A stretch of DNA of 64,000 nucleotides from JAICMB01 sp035295125 (lineage in GTDB: Bacteria > Acidobacteriota > Terriglobia > Bryobacterales > Bryobacteraceae), in the NCBI GenBank assembly GCA_035295125.1, contig DATGJP010000121.1, forward strand, positions 1 to 64,000. Reading direction: 5' to 3'. Position numbers and translations under genes: made by a program. This document shows positions 1-8,913 of this stretch, one piece after another. Numbering within the stretch: the first letter of the stretch is position 1; each line of letters begins with the position of its first letter. The notes beneath the pieces were generated by a model. The model saw nothing but the letters and a program-made list of their open reading frames with translations, was not told the DNA's origin and ran no database searches.

Positions 1-383
1 TTTGCGTTTCGTGAGTGTGGCCTGGACCTCACGCTGCACATAGCGACCTCCGGACCCGAAGCGGTGGCCTTCTTAAAACAGCAGAACCAGTTCAGCAAAG
101 ACCTCAACGTCGCCTTGATTTTGATGGACTGGCATTTGCCAGTGGATATGGGAGCACAAACGCTAATCGCAATCCGCGACCTGCAAAGGAAGCTGAAGCT
201 GTTACCGATTCCCATAATCGTGTTCAGTTCGTCATTGCTACTCGCTGATGTCCGCGATGCTTATGCCGAGGGCGCGAACTGTGGATCAACAAAGGGAGTA
301 ACCTGGACGAGTTTTTCGAGGCAATCGCCGGAATCATACGATTTTGGTTCCAAACCGTCTGTGTTCCCATTGCGTCGTCATAA
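1..383 (+). pseudogene. Response regulator receiver domain, 5'-cut by window edge and frameshifted
   Basis: The frame is open from base 1 and reads as the middle and end of a CheY-like receiver. The motif ILMDWHLP carries the phospho-acceptor Asp. IIVFSSS is the beta-4 segment, and AYAEGAN leads to the usual conserved Lys region. At about 280 the frame breaks. One base added there would restore WINKGSNLDEFFEAI, the normal end of a receiver, and translation would stop at TAA 381-383. The start lies before the window. The single-base loss could be a real mutation or an assembly error. No output domain follows, so it would be a stand-alone receiver of the Rcp type. Confidence 0.7.
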
Positions 384-791
384 TTCTCTTCCAGGCTCGC
401 CAATTTGAGCACCTCTCCGTAATGCCAGTTTCCGGGCGTGTCCTCGGGCTCGGTGAATGCGGACCCGCACGGCCCCCTTGCTCATCTGGTTCTCCCTCGC
501 AAGTTAGGAGTCCGAATATCCTAGGAGGTAATAACGGACCAGCCAGTCGCGTTCTTTGGCGTGACAGAGGTTTAAAACCCTGTCGAGGTCAAGACCTGCT
601 TCGAGGTGGCAATCAGACGCGGCCTTATCCGGCAGAGATTCGTCAGAATATTCGTGAGTTTTCGGCAGATCTGCGTAGGCTCAGGACAACAGACCTGGTT
701 AAGTTAAGGTAACGCGGTTGGTGGCGACCCAGATCCCTGGTCGTCGCACGCAAGCCGGTAGTGGCTGCGCGCACGTTCGCCGATCTGAGGG
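384..791. other. Gene-free stretch
   Basis: About 400 bases between the receiver remnant and the 3' end of the permease gene on the opposite strand. The frames that are open here have no recognisable protein character. I see no RNA gene, repeat or clear terminator. Confidence 0.4.
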
Positions 792-3440
792 TCACTCGTG
801 GCGTAGCGCGACCATTGGTTCGATCCGAGTGGCTCTCCGCGCCGGTACATAAACCGCGAGAAATGCGGTCACGCCCAGAACGATCGCCACCGCACCAAAC
901 GTAACCGGGTCGGTTGGCCGCACACCGTACAGGATCCCGGCCATGAGTCTGGATAGAAGCAGGGCGCCGCCAACGCCAGCAGCGGAGCCCGTCAACACCT
1001 GCAGCATCCCCTGCCGCACGACCAGCCGCAGCACTTCCGTGCGGCCAGCGCCGAGCGACACGCGAATTCCGATCTCATGCGTTCGACGGACGACAGCGTA
1101 ATTCATGACGCCATAAATTCCTATGGCGGCCAGTACGAGCGCGATGGCAGCGAAGACTCCCAGCAGGAGCATCTCAAAACGCGGCTGCGCATTGGCATCC
1201 GCCACTACCCGGTCCATGGTAAAGACCTCGGAGATGGGAAGGTTGGAATCAAACGACCAGACCGTCCTCTTCACCGCTGGCGCGAATTCCGCCGGATCGC
1301 CGCTCGTGCGCACCACCAGCGTGAGGTACGCCCAATTCGCGGCGGGATCTTTCAGGAACGCGTGGTGCTGAAGCGCGGCCAGGTAGCATTCCGATTCGGG
1401 CCGGGCCGCCCAGTCGCCCTGCACTGCGTCCTTGACCACACCAATCACGGTTAGCCATGTGAGCCCTCCCCGGCTGTCACGATCGAAAGCAATTCGTTTC
1501 CCCAGCGGATCTTCCCCAGGCCAGTAGCGGCGTGCTGCATGTTCGTTGATGAGCACTACCCCAGGGGCTCGCTCATCGTCGCTGCTGGTAATCGCGCGGC
1601 CGCGCAGCACCGGCAGGCGCATCGTCTCAAGATACCCGGGCATGACGATACGGTAAATGGCGCTGGGCGATTCACCGGGTCCCGATTTGGGACGGCCCTC
1701 GATGGTAAACGGCCAACCCCACATGTCGCCCGCCAGCGGGAGATGATTGATGCCGCCGGCCGACACTACGCCGGGCATCGCTCCAAGGCGCTCGAGGAGT
1801 TGGCGATAGAAGGTCGGCCTCCGGCCGGCCTCAGCCTCCCGCGATCCGGCGACCGACACCACCATCGAGAGAACGTGGTGGGGATCGAATCCCGGATCGA
1901 CCGATTCGAGCGCAACGAAGCTCCGGATCATGAGCCCAGCGCCGATCAGTAGGATGAACGCCAGCGCGAATTCCGATGCCACCAGGAAGCCGCGCAATCG
2001 GCTGCGGCGAACCCCGCCGCCGCCTCCCCGGCCGCCTTGATTGAGGCCGCCCGTCAGGTCACCCGCCGTTGCGCGTGCCGCCGGAGCAAGACCGAAAATC
2101 AGGATCGTGAGCAGGGTGATGCCCAACAGAAACAGCACCACCTTGGCGTCGATGGCCACCGACTGTATGCGCGGCACGAACCCCGCGGCGAGCATTACCA
2201 AGGCCCTCGTTCCCCCCGCAGCCAGCGCCAGGCCGCCAAATGCTCCAAGGCCTGCCAGCAGAACGTCTTCGGTGAGGAATTGCGCGATCACCCGGCTCCT
2301 TCCGGCGCCCAGCGCGCAGCGTACGGCGATTTCCTTCTCGCGGTCGCTGGTGCGGGCCAACAGCATGTGGGCGACGTTGGCGCAGGCGATCAGCAGCACA
2401 AAGCCGACCGAACCCAATAAGATCAGCAGGGGCGTCTCGACATCACCGACCACGTTCTCTCTCAACGGGGTCACTCGCACACCGCGGTTCGTGCCCGGAT
2501 ACTGCCGCTCCAACCCCCCAGTAATGGCCCCGATCTCCGCACGCGCCTGGGCCAGCGTGACGCCGGCCTTCAGGCGCGCGAAAACGCGCAGGCTCTGGCC
2601 TTCCCGGTTGTGTACGCGGTCGCCAAACGCATCGGGCACCCACAATTCCGCGTGGGCGGCCCAGAAGGGCGCGAACTGGAATTCAGGCGGCATCACGCCC
2701 ACTACCGTGTAAGCCTCGCCGTTGAGGATGACCGGCTTACCAAGCACACCCGCGTCGCTGTCGAATCGCCGCTGCCAGAGACGATGGTTCAGGATCACCT
2801 CATGATCAGAACCGGGCTGGTCTTCTCCGGGGCGGAACAGACGGCCCAGCATTGGCTGGACGCCGAGCATCGGCATCAGGTTCTGGGTCACCTGAAGACC
2901 CCAGAGATGCTCCGGGGGATCGCCGCCTGTGAGATTCGGGGTCCAGTAATCCGCCGCGCCCATGGCTTCAAACGAGCGGCTCTGGTCGCGCCAGTCGAGA
3001 TAATTCGCGACCGCGACGGGATCGGTGCCGCCGTGCAGAAGAGTGACCAGCCGGCCCGGGTCCTTGTAGGGGAGCGGCCGTAGCAGTACCGCGTTCACCA
3101 CGCTGAAAATCGCGGTGTTGGCGCCAATGCCAAGCGCCAGCGTAACTGCTGCGAGTGCGGTAAAGCCGGGCGTGCGCCGGAGGCTGCGCGCGCCATAGCC
3201 CAGATCCTTGAAACGCTGCTCGATCCACACAAAGGAACGCGCTTCGCGGTGCAGTTCCTTGGCGAGTTCGACGCCACCATAAGCGCGGTGGGCCGCCATC
3301 CTGGCATCGTAAGGAGTCAAGCCGCCGCGTTCGTACTCCTCCTCCAACAGGGCGAGGTGGGACGCGATTTCGCGCGAGAGTTCACTCTCCGCGGCACCCC
3401 GGCGGAACAGATTCGTGAGTCTCGATAAGAACCGGCGCAT
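792..3440 (-). CDS. MacB-like ABC transporter permease, ADOP family
   Basis: An 882-residue inner-membrane protein of the acidobacterial duplicated orphan permease type. The cytoplasmic N-terminus (about 1-85) carries an RRFLSRL start and a helical segment. A first membrane helix near 90-120 (LALGIGANTAIFSVVNAVLL) follows, then a MacB-type periplasmic domain, a FtsX-like membrane block around 330-460, and a second periplasmic domain and FtsX block in the last 120 residues (EIGIRVSLGAGR). No ATPase subunit is encoded nearby, which is usual for this family. The substrate is unknown. Its start lies 3 bases after the PadR stop, so the two genes form one operon and PadR probably controls it. Confidence 0.9.
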   Translation of the reverse strand: MRRFLSRLTNLFRRGAAESELSREIASHLALLEEEYERGGLTPYDARMAAHRAYGGVELAKELHREARSFVWIEQRFKDLGYGARSLRRTPGFTALAAVTLALGIGANTAIFSVVNAVLLRPLPYKDPGRLVTLLHGGTDPVAVANYLDWRDQSRSFEAMGAADYWTPNLTGGDPPEHLWGLQVTQNLMPMLGVQPMLGRLFRPGEDQPGSDHEVILNHRLWQRRFDSDAGVLGKPVILNGEAYTVVGVMPPEFQFAPFWAAHAELWVPDAFGDRVHNREGQSLRVFARLKAGVTLAQARAEIGAITGGLERQYPGTNRGVRVTPLRENVVGDVETPLLILLGSVGFVLLIACANVAHMLLARTSDREKEIAVRCALGAGRSRVIAQFLTEDVLLAGLGAFGGLALAAGGTRALVMLAAGFVPRIQSVAIDAKVVLFLLGITLLTILIFGLAPAARATAGDLTGGLNQGGRGGGGGVRRSRLRGFLVASEFALAFILLIGAGLMIRSFVALESVDPGFDPHHVLSMVVSVAGSREAEAGRRPTFYRQLLERLGAMPGVVSAGGINHLPLAGDMWGWPFTIEGRPKSGPGESPSAIYRIVMPGYLETMRLPVLRGRAITSSDDERAPGVVLINEHAARRYWPGEDPLGKRIAFDRDSRGGLTWLTVIGVVKDAVQGDWAARPESECYLAALQHHAFLKDPAANWAYLTLVVRTSGDPAEFAPAVKRTVWSFDSNLPISEVFTMDRVVADANAQPRFEMLLLGVFAAIALVLAAIGIYGVMNYAVVRRTHEIGIRVSLGAGRTEVLRLVVRQGMLQVLTGSAAGVGGALLLSRLMAGILYGVRPTDPVTFGAVAIVLGVTAFLAVYVPARRATRIEPMVALRHE

Positions 3441-3443
3441 CGT

Positions 3444-3788
3444 TCAGGCTCCTTCCGCCAGCAGCTTATCCACCAGACCAGACATGCGCCTCCAACGGAG
3501 GGTCTCTTGCGCCAGAGCCTTTTCTCCAGCCTCGGTGATGGCGTAAAACTTGGCTTCGCGGTTGCTCTCCGTCCTGCCCCAGGTACCTTTGATCCAGCCC
3601 TGCTGTTCGAGCCGCACCAGCGCGGGGTAGAGTGTGCCCTGGTTGAGATGCAGGAGGTCCTCGGACATTTGCTGCAAGCGCGCAGCAATCGCGTAGGCGT
3701 GCCGGGCGCCCATGGTTTTCAGAACGCGCAAAACAATCAAGTCGAGTGTTCCCTGCAGGACGCTAATCCGGCAGTCTTCACTTGGCAT
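3444..3788 (-). CDS. PadR family transcriptional regulator
   Basis: A 114-residue winged-helix repressor. LQGTLDLIVLRVL is the first helix of the PadR domain. YAIAARLQQMS and LNQGTLYPALVRLEQ are the DNA-recognition part, and WGRTESNREAKFYAIT is the wing. I chose the ATG at 3788 over one at 3806 because GAGG lies 9 bases upstream of it and the predicted transcription start (about 3802) lies inside the longer version. PadR-permease pairs are very common in Acidobacteriota, and the regulator is presumably autoregulatory. The inducer is not known. Confidence 0.92.
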   Translation of the reverse strand: MPSEDCRISVLQGTLDLIVLRVLKTMGARHAYAIAARLQQMSEDLLHLNQGTLYPALVRLEQQGWIKGTWGRTESNREAKFYAITEAGEKALAQETLRWRRMSGLVDKLLAEGA

Positions 3789-3808
3789 CCAAGTAATCCT
3801 CGACATTC

Positions 3809-3839
3809 AGTATCCATTGGCTTTACTTGATTGTCAAGT
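3809..3839 (-). promoter_or_regulatory. padR promoter with overlapping palindromic operator
   Basis: On the minus strand a perfect -35 TTGACA (3837-3832) is followed after 17 bases by a -10-like GATACT (3814-3809). Overlapping the -35 is an inverted repeat ACTTGA-ttg-TCAAGT (3825-3839). A repressor bound there would block polymerase. The sequence of promoter and palindrome is seen directly; assigning PadR as the ligand is an inference from position. Confidence 0.65.
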
Positions 3840-4027
3840 GGGAGGGCCGCATCTGGCGCTTCTATACCGCGATGACAAGACGCTGAAACATTCTCGGCTG
3901 CTTCTGTCGGTGACCAAAAAAGTGGTCGAATTCGCCTCTTTGAGAGGCCTATCTTTCGGACATTTTCGAAGTGTCACCTAACCATGGCCGAAGATAATCC
4001 TTTTTTGCCAGGCAGGACTCATTCTAG

Positions 4028-5078
4028 CTAGTACGCCGCCGGTGGAGCAGGAGCCAGAGTCTCGCGGAAGTTCGAGGGCATCCAGTTGGCGGGATTCGCC
4101 GCCAGTTCCAGGGAGTGTCGCTGCAACTCGATCAGATCTTCGAACGAGTTGACATCGCATAGCTGGCAGGTATGGATCAAGCTCATGAACAGATCGCCGA
4201 TCGCCGCCCCGTTGAGCGTGCGATAGAACAGCGCGTTTTCACGGTGCAGAACCGCCCGTTTCAGGCTTCTTTCCACGATGTTGTTATCGAGCGGAGCCCC
4301 GGCTTGCCGCAGGAACAGCGTCAGCGGCCGCCAGTGTCTCAGCAGGTAAGCGATGGCCTTGCCCAGCCCCGAGTTCGGCTCCGTTTTCCGTTCCGCAACC
4401 TGCCGCTCCAGCCAGTTGTGCAGCTCATCCATGACCGGACCGCTGCGCTCGCGATGAAGCTCCAGCCGCAGTTCCGGGGAGATGCCGCGCTCTCGGGCCT
4501 CGGCATCGGTGCCGTAGACCTGACCCAGCATCTCCAGCACATAACGGCACTCATCCGGAAAGTTGCCGGCAACGTCCACAAACTGCCTTCGTGTGCCAGG
4601 CAGTTAGCGAGCAGAATCTCCACTCCCGCACTCAGCTTCGGAACGTTACGGGACAGTGCCGTCGCACATCTGAATCGGACCCGGTAGTTCGGCGGAGCAA
4701 TGTTTCAACACGTCAGCCAGGTTCTTCGCCGGCGTGCTGACGGCCGGTGAAGTACAAGGCCATATGGTGGCCCTGGCCACTCGACACGATCCCGCTGGTG
4801 AATACGCCCGTGCGCTCATCGGTTGGCTCGCGCTCCATGCGCAGCACGCGCATGCCGGTGTCGTCGTTGTGTAGCACTTCGCCCTGCGCTGCCCGACGGA
4901 TCAACTCCTCGTGCGCCGGCTTGATCGCCTCCGCAGCTTCCTCAACGATCTCCCACCGTGTGGCCGCCGGCAGCGGAATCCCCAACTGCCCCTTGAGACT
5001 CTCCAGCCGGTAAAACGGAATACCGCTGCCGTACTTCAGTTGCGCAATCATGGCCGATGCCGTCTCGTCGTACTTCTA
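4028..5078 (-). pseudogene. IS66 family transposase, broken
   Basis: Pieces of an IS66 transposase lie in three frames. The 5051-4713 piece covers the core (YGSGIPFYRLE, HNDDTGMRVL with a catalytic Asp, GHHMALYFTGR). A short piece near 4623 holds the ILLANCLAH motif. The 4579-4028 piece is the C-terminal part (NNIVERSLKRAVLHRENALF, with the DDE glutamate, and GAAIGDLFMSLIHTC). At least two frameshifts separate them. The N-terminal zinc-finger and leucine-zipper region is missing because the preceding accessory frame runs straight into the middle of the transposase. The element cannot make its own transposase. I could not find terminal inverted repeats. Confidence 0.85.
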
Positions 5079-5390
5079 GGAGTGGCCGCCGCCAACGGTG
5101 CAATGAGTTCTACTAATCCGGGTTGACGGCGCCCCTGGCGCTGCCCGGCGTCGGCGGCCACCAACAACCGTTTCAGCTTACCGGCATCGAGCTGCAGTTG
5201 CTGCGCGGTCGGGTTGACGCCCTCCCGGCGTGCAACGGCGATGGCCATCGACTACAGCTCATCCGGGATCGATGTCTTCCGCGAGCGCGTCTTTCTCCAT
5301 TCCTCAAATCGCGCCCGAGCGCGGTCCATTCCACGTGTCGCTTCGACCTTTGCTGCCACAAGTTCACCTGGCGTGACGGTAACACCTGCG
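5048..5390 (-). pseudogene. IS66-associated accessory ORF with nonsense codon
   Basis: Reads RARFEEWRKTRSRKTSIPDEL, then TAG near 5249-5251, then SMAIAVARREGVNPTAQQL and a LVELIAPLA ending. It resembles the small DNA-binding-like protein encoded just upstream of IS66 transposases in Acidobacteriota and relatives. The TAG most simply replaces a Trp codon. Its C-terminus is fused by deletion to the transposase segment that begins near 5078. The start is uncertain (near 5370-5390). Confidence 0.55.
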
Positions 5391-5430
5391 GTGGTCTAAT
5401 TCACGCATCCCTACCGGAAGCTCACGAATA

Positions 5431-5672
5431 TTCAACCGAGTGACGCCTAACTTCATGGAGGTACAACCGAACCCCGATGGTAATCACCCAGCGCGGCAAT
5501 GCATCCAAATTGCGCAGTTGCGTGAGCCGCTCCCAGGCCGCGCCCAGGCGTGTTGGGCGAGCTCCATCGCCCGGTCCCGGTGAAGACCCCGACTCTGGAA
5601 ATATCGCACCGTCGAGGGAAAGTGTCGGGCGTAGCGCAGTTCGTATTCTCCTGCGGTGCACTTCGCGAGCAT
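5431..5672 (-). pseudogene. ECF sigma factor-like fragment, frameshifted
   Basis: From the ATG at 5672 the frame reads ELRYARHFPSTVRYFQSRG, then RDRAMELAQHAWAR. One frame over it continues AWERLTQLRNLDALPRWVITIGVRLYLHEVRR. Together this looks like sigma-70 region 2 (a helix ending in a WERL-like segment). The join sits in a run of G/C near 5540, where one missing base would explain the shift. Region 4 is absent, so only a remnant is present. The family call rests on pattern recognition and is tentative. Confidence 0.4.
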
Positions 5673-5790
5673 CGCTTAGGGGGACGCCATGAAGGGAGGC
5701 AATGTTTCATCGCCAACGAGGGGCACATGGTTGTCGCCGCCTCTTGAGGCCAAGTTTCTTGAGCCGTAAACCGTGCTCAGCAGTTCAAGC

Positions 5791-6234
5791 TCAAAGCAAA
5801 GAGCAAATGTTGTGGAGTACGTTTTGGAACTCATCCAAGTGGGTCGGTTTAGTCAGAAACTTCCTCGCACCTAAACCAAGGCACCTGGCTTTGTCCGTGT
5901 CCAATCGGGACGACGTGAAAACAACCGCAGGGACGTCCGCGATTGTCGGGTCGTCTCTCATCCCTTCAAGTACATCGAACCCACTGACCTTGGGCATGTT
6001 GAGATTTAGCAACACGAGATTAGGTCTTGGTGCGTCTGCGTAAGGGCCAGAGCGCCGGAGAAAATCGAGCGCTTGCCCGCCATTCTCGACCCTATAGAGT
6101 CGGAAGTTACCGCCGACTTCCTGAAGCCCCATTTGCAGGAGCATGAAGGCTGCGTCGTCGTCTTCCACGATTAGGATGAACTTCTCGCCGGTACCGAATT
6201 TTGCAGGAAGCATCGCCTTCAAGTCCACCTTCAT
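5791..6234 (-). CDS. Single-domain response regulator with Asn at the phosphorylation site
   Basis: A 147-residue Rcp-type receiver without output domain. ILIVEDDDAA provides the acidic pocket, VFTSSR the conserved Thr, and FLTKPTHL the conserved Lys. The acceptor segment reads LVLLNLNMPKVSG, where family members normally have LLDLNMP. The phospho-accepting Asp is therefore Asn (codon AAT). It probably cannot be phosphorylated in the normal way and may act as a constitutive or decoy receiver. The ATG at 6234 was chosen over a GTG eight codons upstream; neither has a strong ribosome site. No kinase gene is adjacent. Confidence 0.85.
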   Translation of the reverse strand: MKVDLKAMLPAKFGTGEKFILIVEDDDAAFMLLQMGLQEVGGNFRLYRVENGGQALDFLRRSGPYADAPRPNLVLLNLNMPKVSGFDVLEGMRDDPTIADVPAVVFTSSRLDTDKARCLGLGARKFLTKPTHLDEFQNVLHNICSLL

Positions 6235-6629
6235 ATTGCGGCGTTCTGGAATCAGCACGTCAAAAGCACAAGCGCTAGTCTAACCGTTTGCTGAATACAA
6301 CCTCCTGGGTTTGGTTTCGATTTCGCCCAGTTAGGCTGACCTGTACACTTTTTAGACGATATCGAAAAGGCCGGGATTTCACGCTACGGTCGTCGAACGG
6401 GACACCTACCGCTGGACTGGCGTCTTGACTCGACAGGTATGGCATTTCCCAACATGTTGCGGTCGCCAACTCCCGGTGGATCCACGAGTAACGTAGGTTA
6501 AACACGACGCTTTCGGAACATTGGCGACCTCTGTGGCAGTCGCTATGCGGTCGCATAGAAGCGGTCTCCACGTGGTATCCGGCGCGTCGGATGCTTCGAA
6601 AGCAGCCATATCCCACCGTCCCGTTTGGC

Positions 6630-6830
6630 GGGCTTAGACGGCCTCTGTAAGGCAGGAGCGGGCGGATTCCTCGGCGGGCGCCCTCGGCGCTTAGCGGGTT
6701 GCCCGAGCAGAGCGCGGACTTCAGCCATGCGTTGTTCAAGCCGGGTCTTTTGAAGCTCCAGAACTTCGAAGGCGGCGTTCAGTACCTCACGAGAGACGGC
6801 TTGTTGTCTGGCCAAGAAGCACCAGCATAG
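6630..6830 (-). pseudogene. Fragment of a small AT-hook-like acidobacterial protein
   Basis: The minus-strand frame contains VLELQKTRLEQRMAEVRALLG followed by AKRRGRPPRNPP. This matches the layout of a small protein common in Acidobacteriota: a short coiled coil, then an AT-hook-like KRRGRPP segment, normally ended by a basic SPEARKRIAEAQKKRWA-type tail. That tail is not found here in any frame, and no good start codon precedes the helix. I read it as a truncated copy. Confidence 0.35.
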
Positions 6831-7021
6831 CCTATGAGTGAGCCCGTTATTGGGCCGATTCACGAGGGGCTGAAACACAGCGCCAGACCCTCTCCCACAT
6901 TGTCTAGTTACTGGCTAGATAGGCCCAAAAACAGCCGTCTCCGGTTGGATACAGCCCTCTTTACTCTCCTCCAAGTCCTTTCATGTCAATACAAGCTCTT
7001 CGAACTGATGGGTTGCTCCGC

Positions 7022-7027
7022 TATAAT
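7022..7027 (+). promoter_or_regulatory. Perfect TATAAT box 5 bases before a start codon
   Basis: TATAAT ends five bases before the ATG at 7033. A transcript started at the usual distance would begin at or within the start codon, so the mRNA should be leaderless. No purine-rich ribosome site lies between. The -35 region is weak (TTCGAA). Confidence 0.55.
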
Positions 7028-7032
7028 CAGCT

Positions 7033-7329
7033 ATGACGCCGTCGCAACCACAACCCAAGATCCAGCTCGGCCACTCGAGCGACTATCGGGAAAACTATGC
7101 CAATAGTGTTCAGGTTCGCGTGAATCTCTGGGACTTTTTCCTGATGTTCGGAACCATTAACCAGACCGCTCCCGACAGTGTGACCATCCAGAATTTCCAG
7201 GGCGTCTACCTCAGCCCGCAGCAGGCCAAAGCGCTCTTCAACATTCTGCAGCAGAATATTTCGCAATACGAATCGGCGTTCGGCGAGATTCACCTGGAAC
7301 CGCAGTCCGCGGGGAAAACGATCCAATAA
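7033..7329 (+). CDS. DUF3467 family protein
   Basis: A 98-residue cytoplasmic protein. VRVNLWDFFLMFG, then VYLSPQQAKALFNILQQNISQYESAFG, matches the DUF3467 pattern: a beta strand describing an immunoglobulin- or PilZ-like small fold, then the T/SPxxAKxLxxxLxxNIxxYExxFG helix. The function of the family is not established. The stop is 3 bases before the next gene's ATG, so the two are translated from one message. Confidence 0.8.
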   Translation: MTPSQPQPKIQLGHSSDYRENYANSVQVRVNLWDFFLMFGTINQTAPDSVTIQNFQGVYLSPQQAKALFNILQQNISQYESAFGEIHLEPQSAGKTIQ

Positions 7330-7332
7330 AAA

Positions 7333-8844
7333 ATGTCAGCGCCCGCGGCGAAGGTGGACCGGAGACATGATATCCGGAAGAGAACCTACCAGTTTTTCTT
7401 CCTGGCCTTTGCCGTTGTTCTCTACGCGACCCATGTTCAATTCCTGAAGCTGCCTTATTTTTGGGACGAACTCGGGCAGTTCGTCCCGTCGGCTCTCGAT
7501 ATCTTGAAGTCAGGATCCTGGGTTCCCCATTCCGCCACTCCGAACGTTCATCCACCGGGTGTGATGGCATATCTCGCGGGCGTGTGGCGCGTCTTCGGCT
7601 ATTCCATCGTGACAACCCGCGTCGCGATGCTGGTGCTGGCTTCATTCGGGGTCCTCTTCACCTTCCTCGTGGGAACGCGTCTCTGTGAGGGCTTGCCCGG
7701 AATTCCGGCGTTGACTGCAGTGCTGCTGTTGTTGCTCGACCCCCTGTTCTTCACGCAATCGATGATGGCGCAACTCGACATGCCGTCGATGGTTTTCTGC
7801 CTGCTGGGACTCCTCCTGTTTTTGGAGGAACGGCACCTCGGCGCGGCCATTGCTTGTACGGCGGCGGTGCTGTCGAAGGAAACGAGCGTTGTTCTGCCGC
7901 TCGTATTGACCCTGACGCTGTTCCGGGAAGGCGAGTTGAAGCGCGCTGGACTTTACTACACCATTCCCTTCGCCGCTCTGATCGTCTGGCTGATCGCGCT
8001 CTGGGGGGCCACGGGAAATCCGCTCGGCGACAGCGGTTTTGCGCACTACAACGTGACCTATTCGCTGCATCCGGTCCGTATCGCCGTTTCTCTTGTGCGT
8101 CGTATCTACTACATCGGATTTGAGGACTTCCGTTGGGTGGGAACCATCGCCATTGTGCTCGCCTGGCGCCGCTTTCACCTCTATAACCGGCCCGCCTGGA
8201 AAGTTACGGTCAACTTCGCCGTAGCGTTTGCGGTGTTGGTCAGCGTGCTCGGAGGAGCCGAACTCGAGCGCTATCTGCTACCGGTGATGCCGATCTTCTA
8301 CATCGCGGTTGCAGCGGCGCTTTCGAAGATGAATCGTTTCGCGCGGCTCACGGCGGTGCTGGCGCTCGCCGGCGGCCTGTTTTCGGGACTGTTTACCAAT
8401 CCGCCATTCCCATTCCCGTACGAAAACAATCTCGCCATGCGCGATTTTGTCGAACTGCACGAAGCCGCGGCGCAATACCTGGAAAAGAACTATCCGAAGA
8501 GCACGATTTATACGGCGTGGCCCCTGACGGCTGCGCTTCGCCGCCCCGAATTCGGGTATGTCCAGCAGCCGCTCAAAACGCTGGAAACGTCGGATTTGCA
8601 CTATTCCACGCTTTCGAAGCTGGACCCGAAAACCGTGGACGTCCTGGTCCTGTATTCCCGCACCTGGGAGCCGCAATGGGGTGTGATGCGGCTGCCCGGC
8701 ATCGAAAGCTTCTTGCGGAGCTTTTACGATTACGAGCCTCAAATGACGGCGGAGCAGTGTCGCGAAAAGCTCGGTTTGGTGCAGGTGTCGCGGTGGGAAC
8801 AGCGGGGACAGTGGATCGAGATCTACGCCCGGCCTTCGGCCTGA
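7333..8844 (+). CDS. GT39/ArnT-like integral membrane glycosyltransferase
   Basis: A 503-residue GT-C type protein with roughly ten membrane helices. After a basic N-terminus and a first helix comes LKLPYFWDELGQF; the FWDE motif in the first periplasmic loop holds the catalytic acidic residue of this superfamily. VHPPGVMAYLAGVWRVFG is the second conserved loop. The last 120 residues are soluble and would face the periplasm. Such enzymes move a sugar from a polyprenyl-phosphate donor to lipid or protein; donor and acceptor cannot be read from the sequence. It is probably co-transcribed with the DUF3467 gene. Confidence 0.85.
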   Translation: MSAPAAKVDRRHDIRKRTYQFFFLAFAVVLYATHVQFLKLPYFWDELGQFVPSALDILKSGSWVPHSATPNVHPPGVMAYLAGVWRVFGYSIVTTRVAMLVLASFGVLFTFLVGTRLCEGLPGIPALTAVLLLLLDPLFFTQSMMAQLDMPSMVFCLLGLLLFLEERHLGAAIACTAAVLSKETSVVLPLVLTLTLFREGELKRAGLYYTIPFAALIVWLIALWGATGNPLGDSGFAHYNVTYSLHPVRIAVSLVRRIYYIGFEDFRWVGTIAIVLAWRRFHLYNRPAWKVTVNFAVAFAVLVSVLGGAELERYLLPVMPIFYIAVAAALSKMNRFARLTAVLALAGGLFSGLFTNPPFPFPYENNLAMRDFVELHEAAAQYLEKNYPKSTIYTAWPLTAALRRPEFGYVQQPLKTLETSDLHYSTLSKLDPKTVDVLVLYSRTWEPQWGVMRLPGIESFLRSFYDYEPQMTAEQCREKLGLVQVSRWEQRGQWIEIYARPSA

Positions 8845-8913
8845 TAGCCCCAAACGGACCTAAAATAGAAGTAGGGTATTAGCTTCTCCGCCGAAGGAGG
8901 TGCGACGATTCCC

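Larger units (their letters stand above)
6259..7032. other. Decayed intergenic stretch
   Basis: Contains one recognisable protein fragment (listed separately, about 6630-6830 minus) and no other gene I can support. Frames open on the minus strand between 6275 and 6740 have no family character. The last 15 bases hold the promoter of the DUF3467 gene. Confidence 0.4.
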
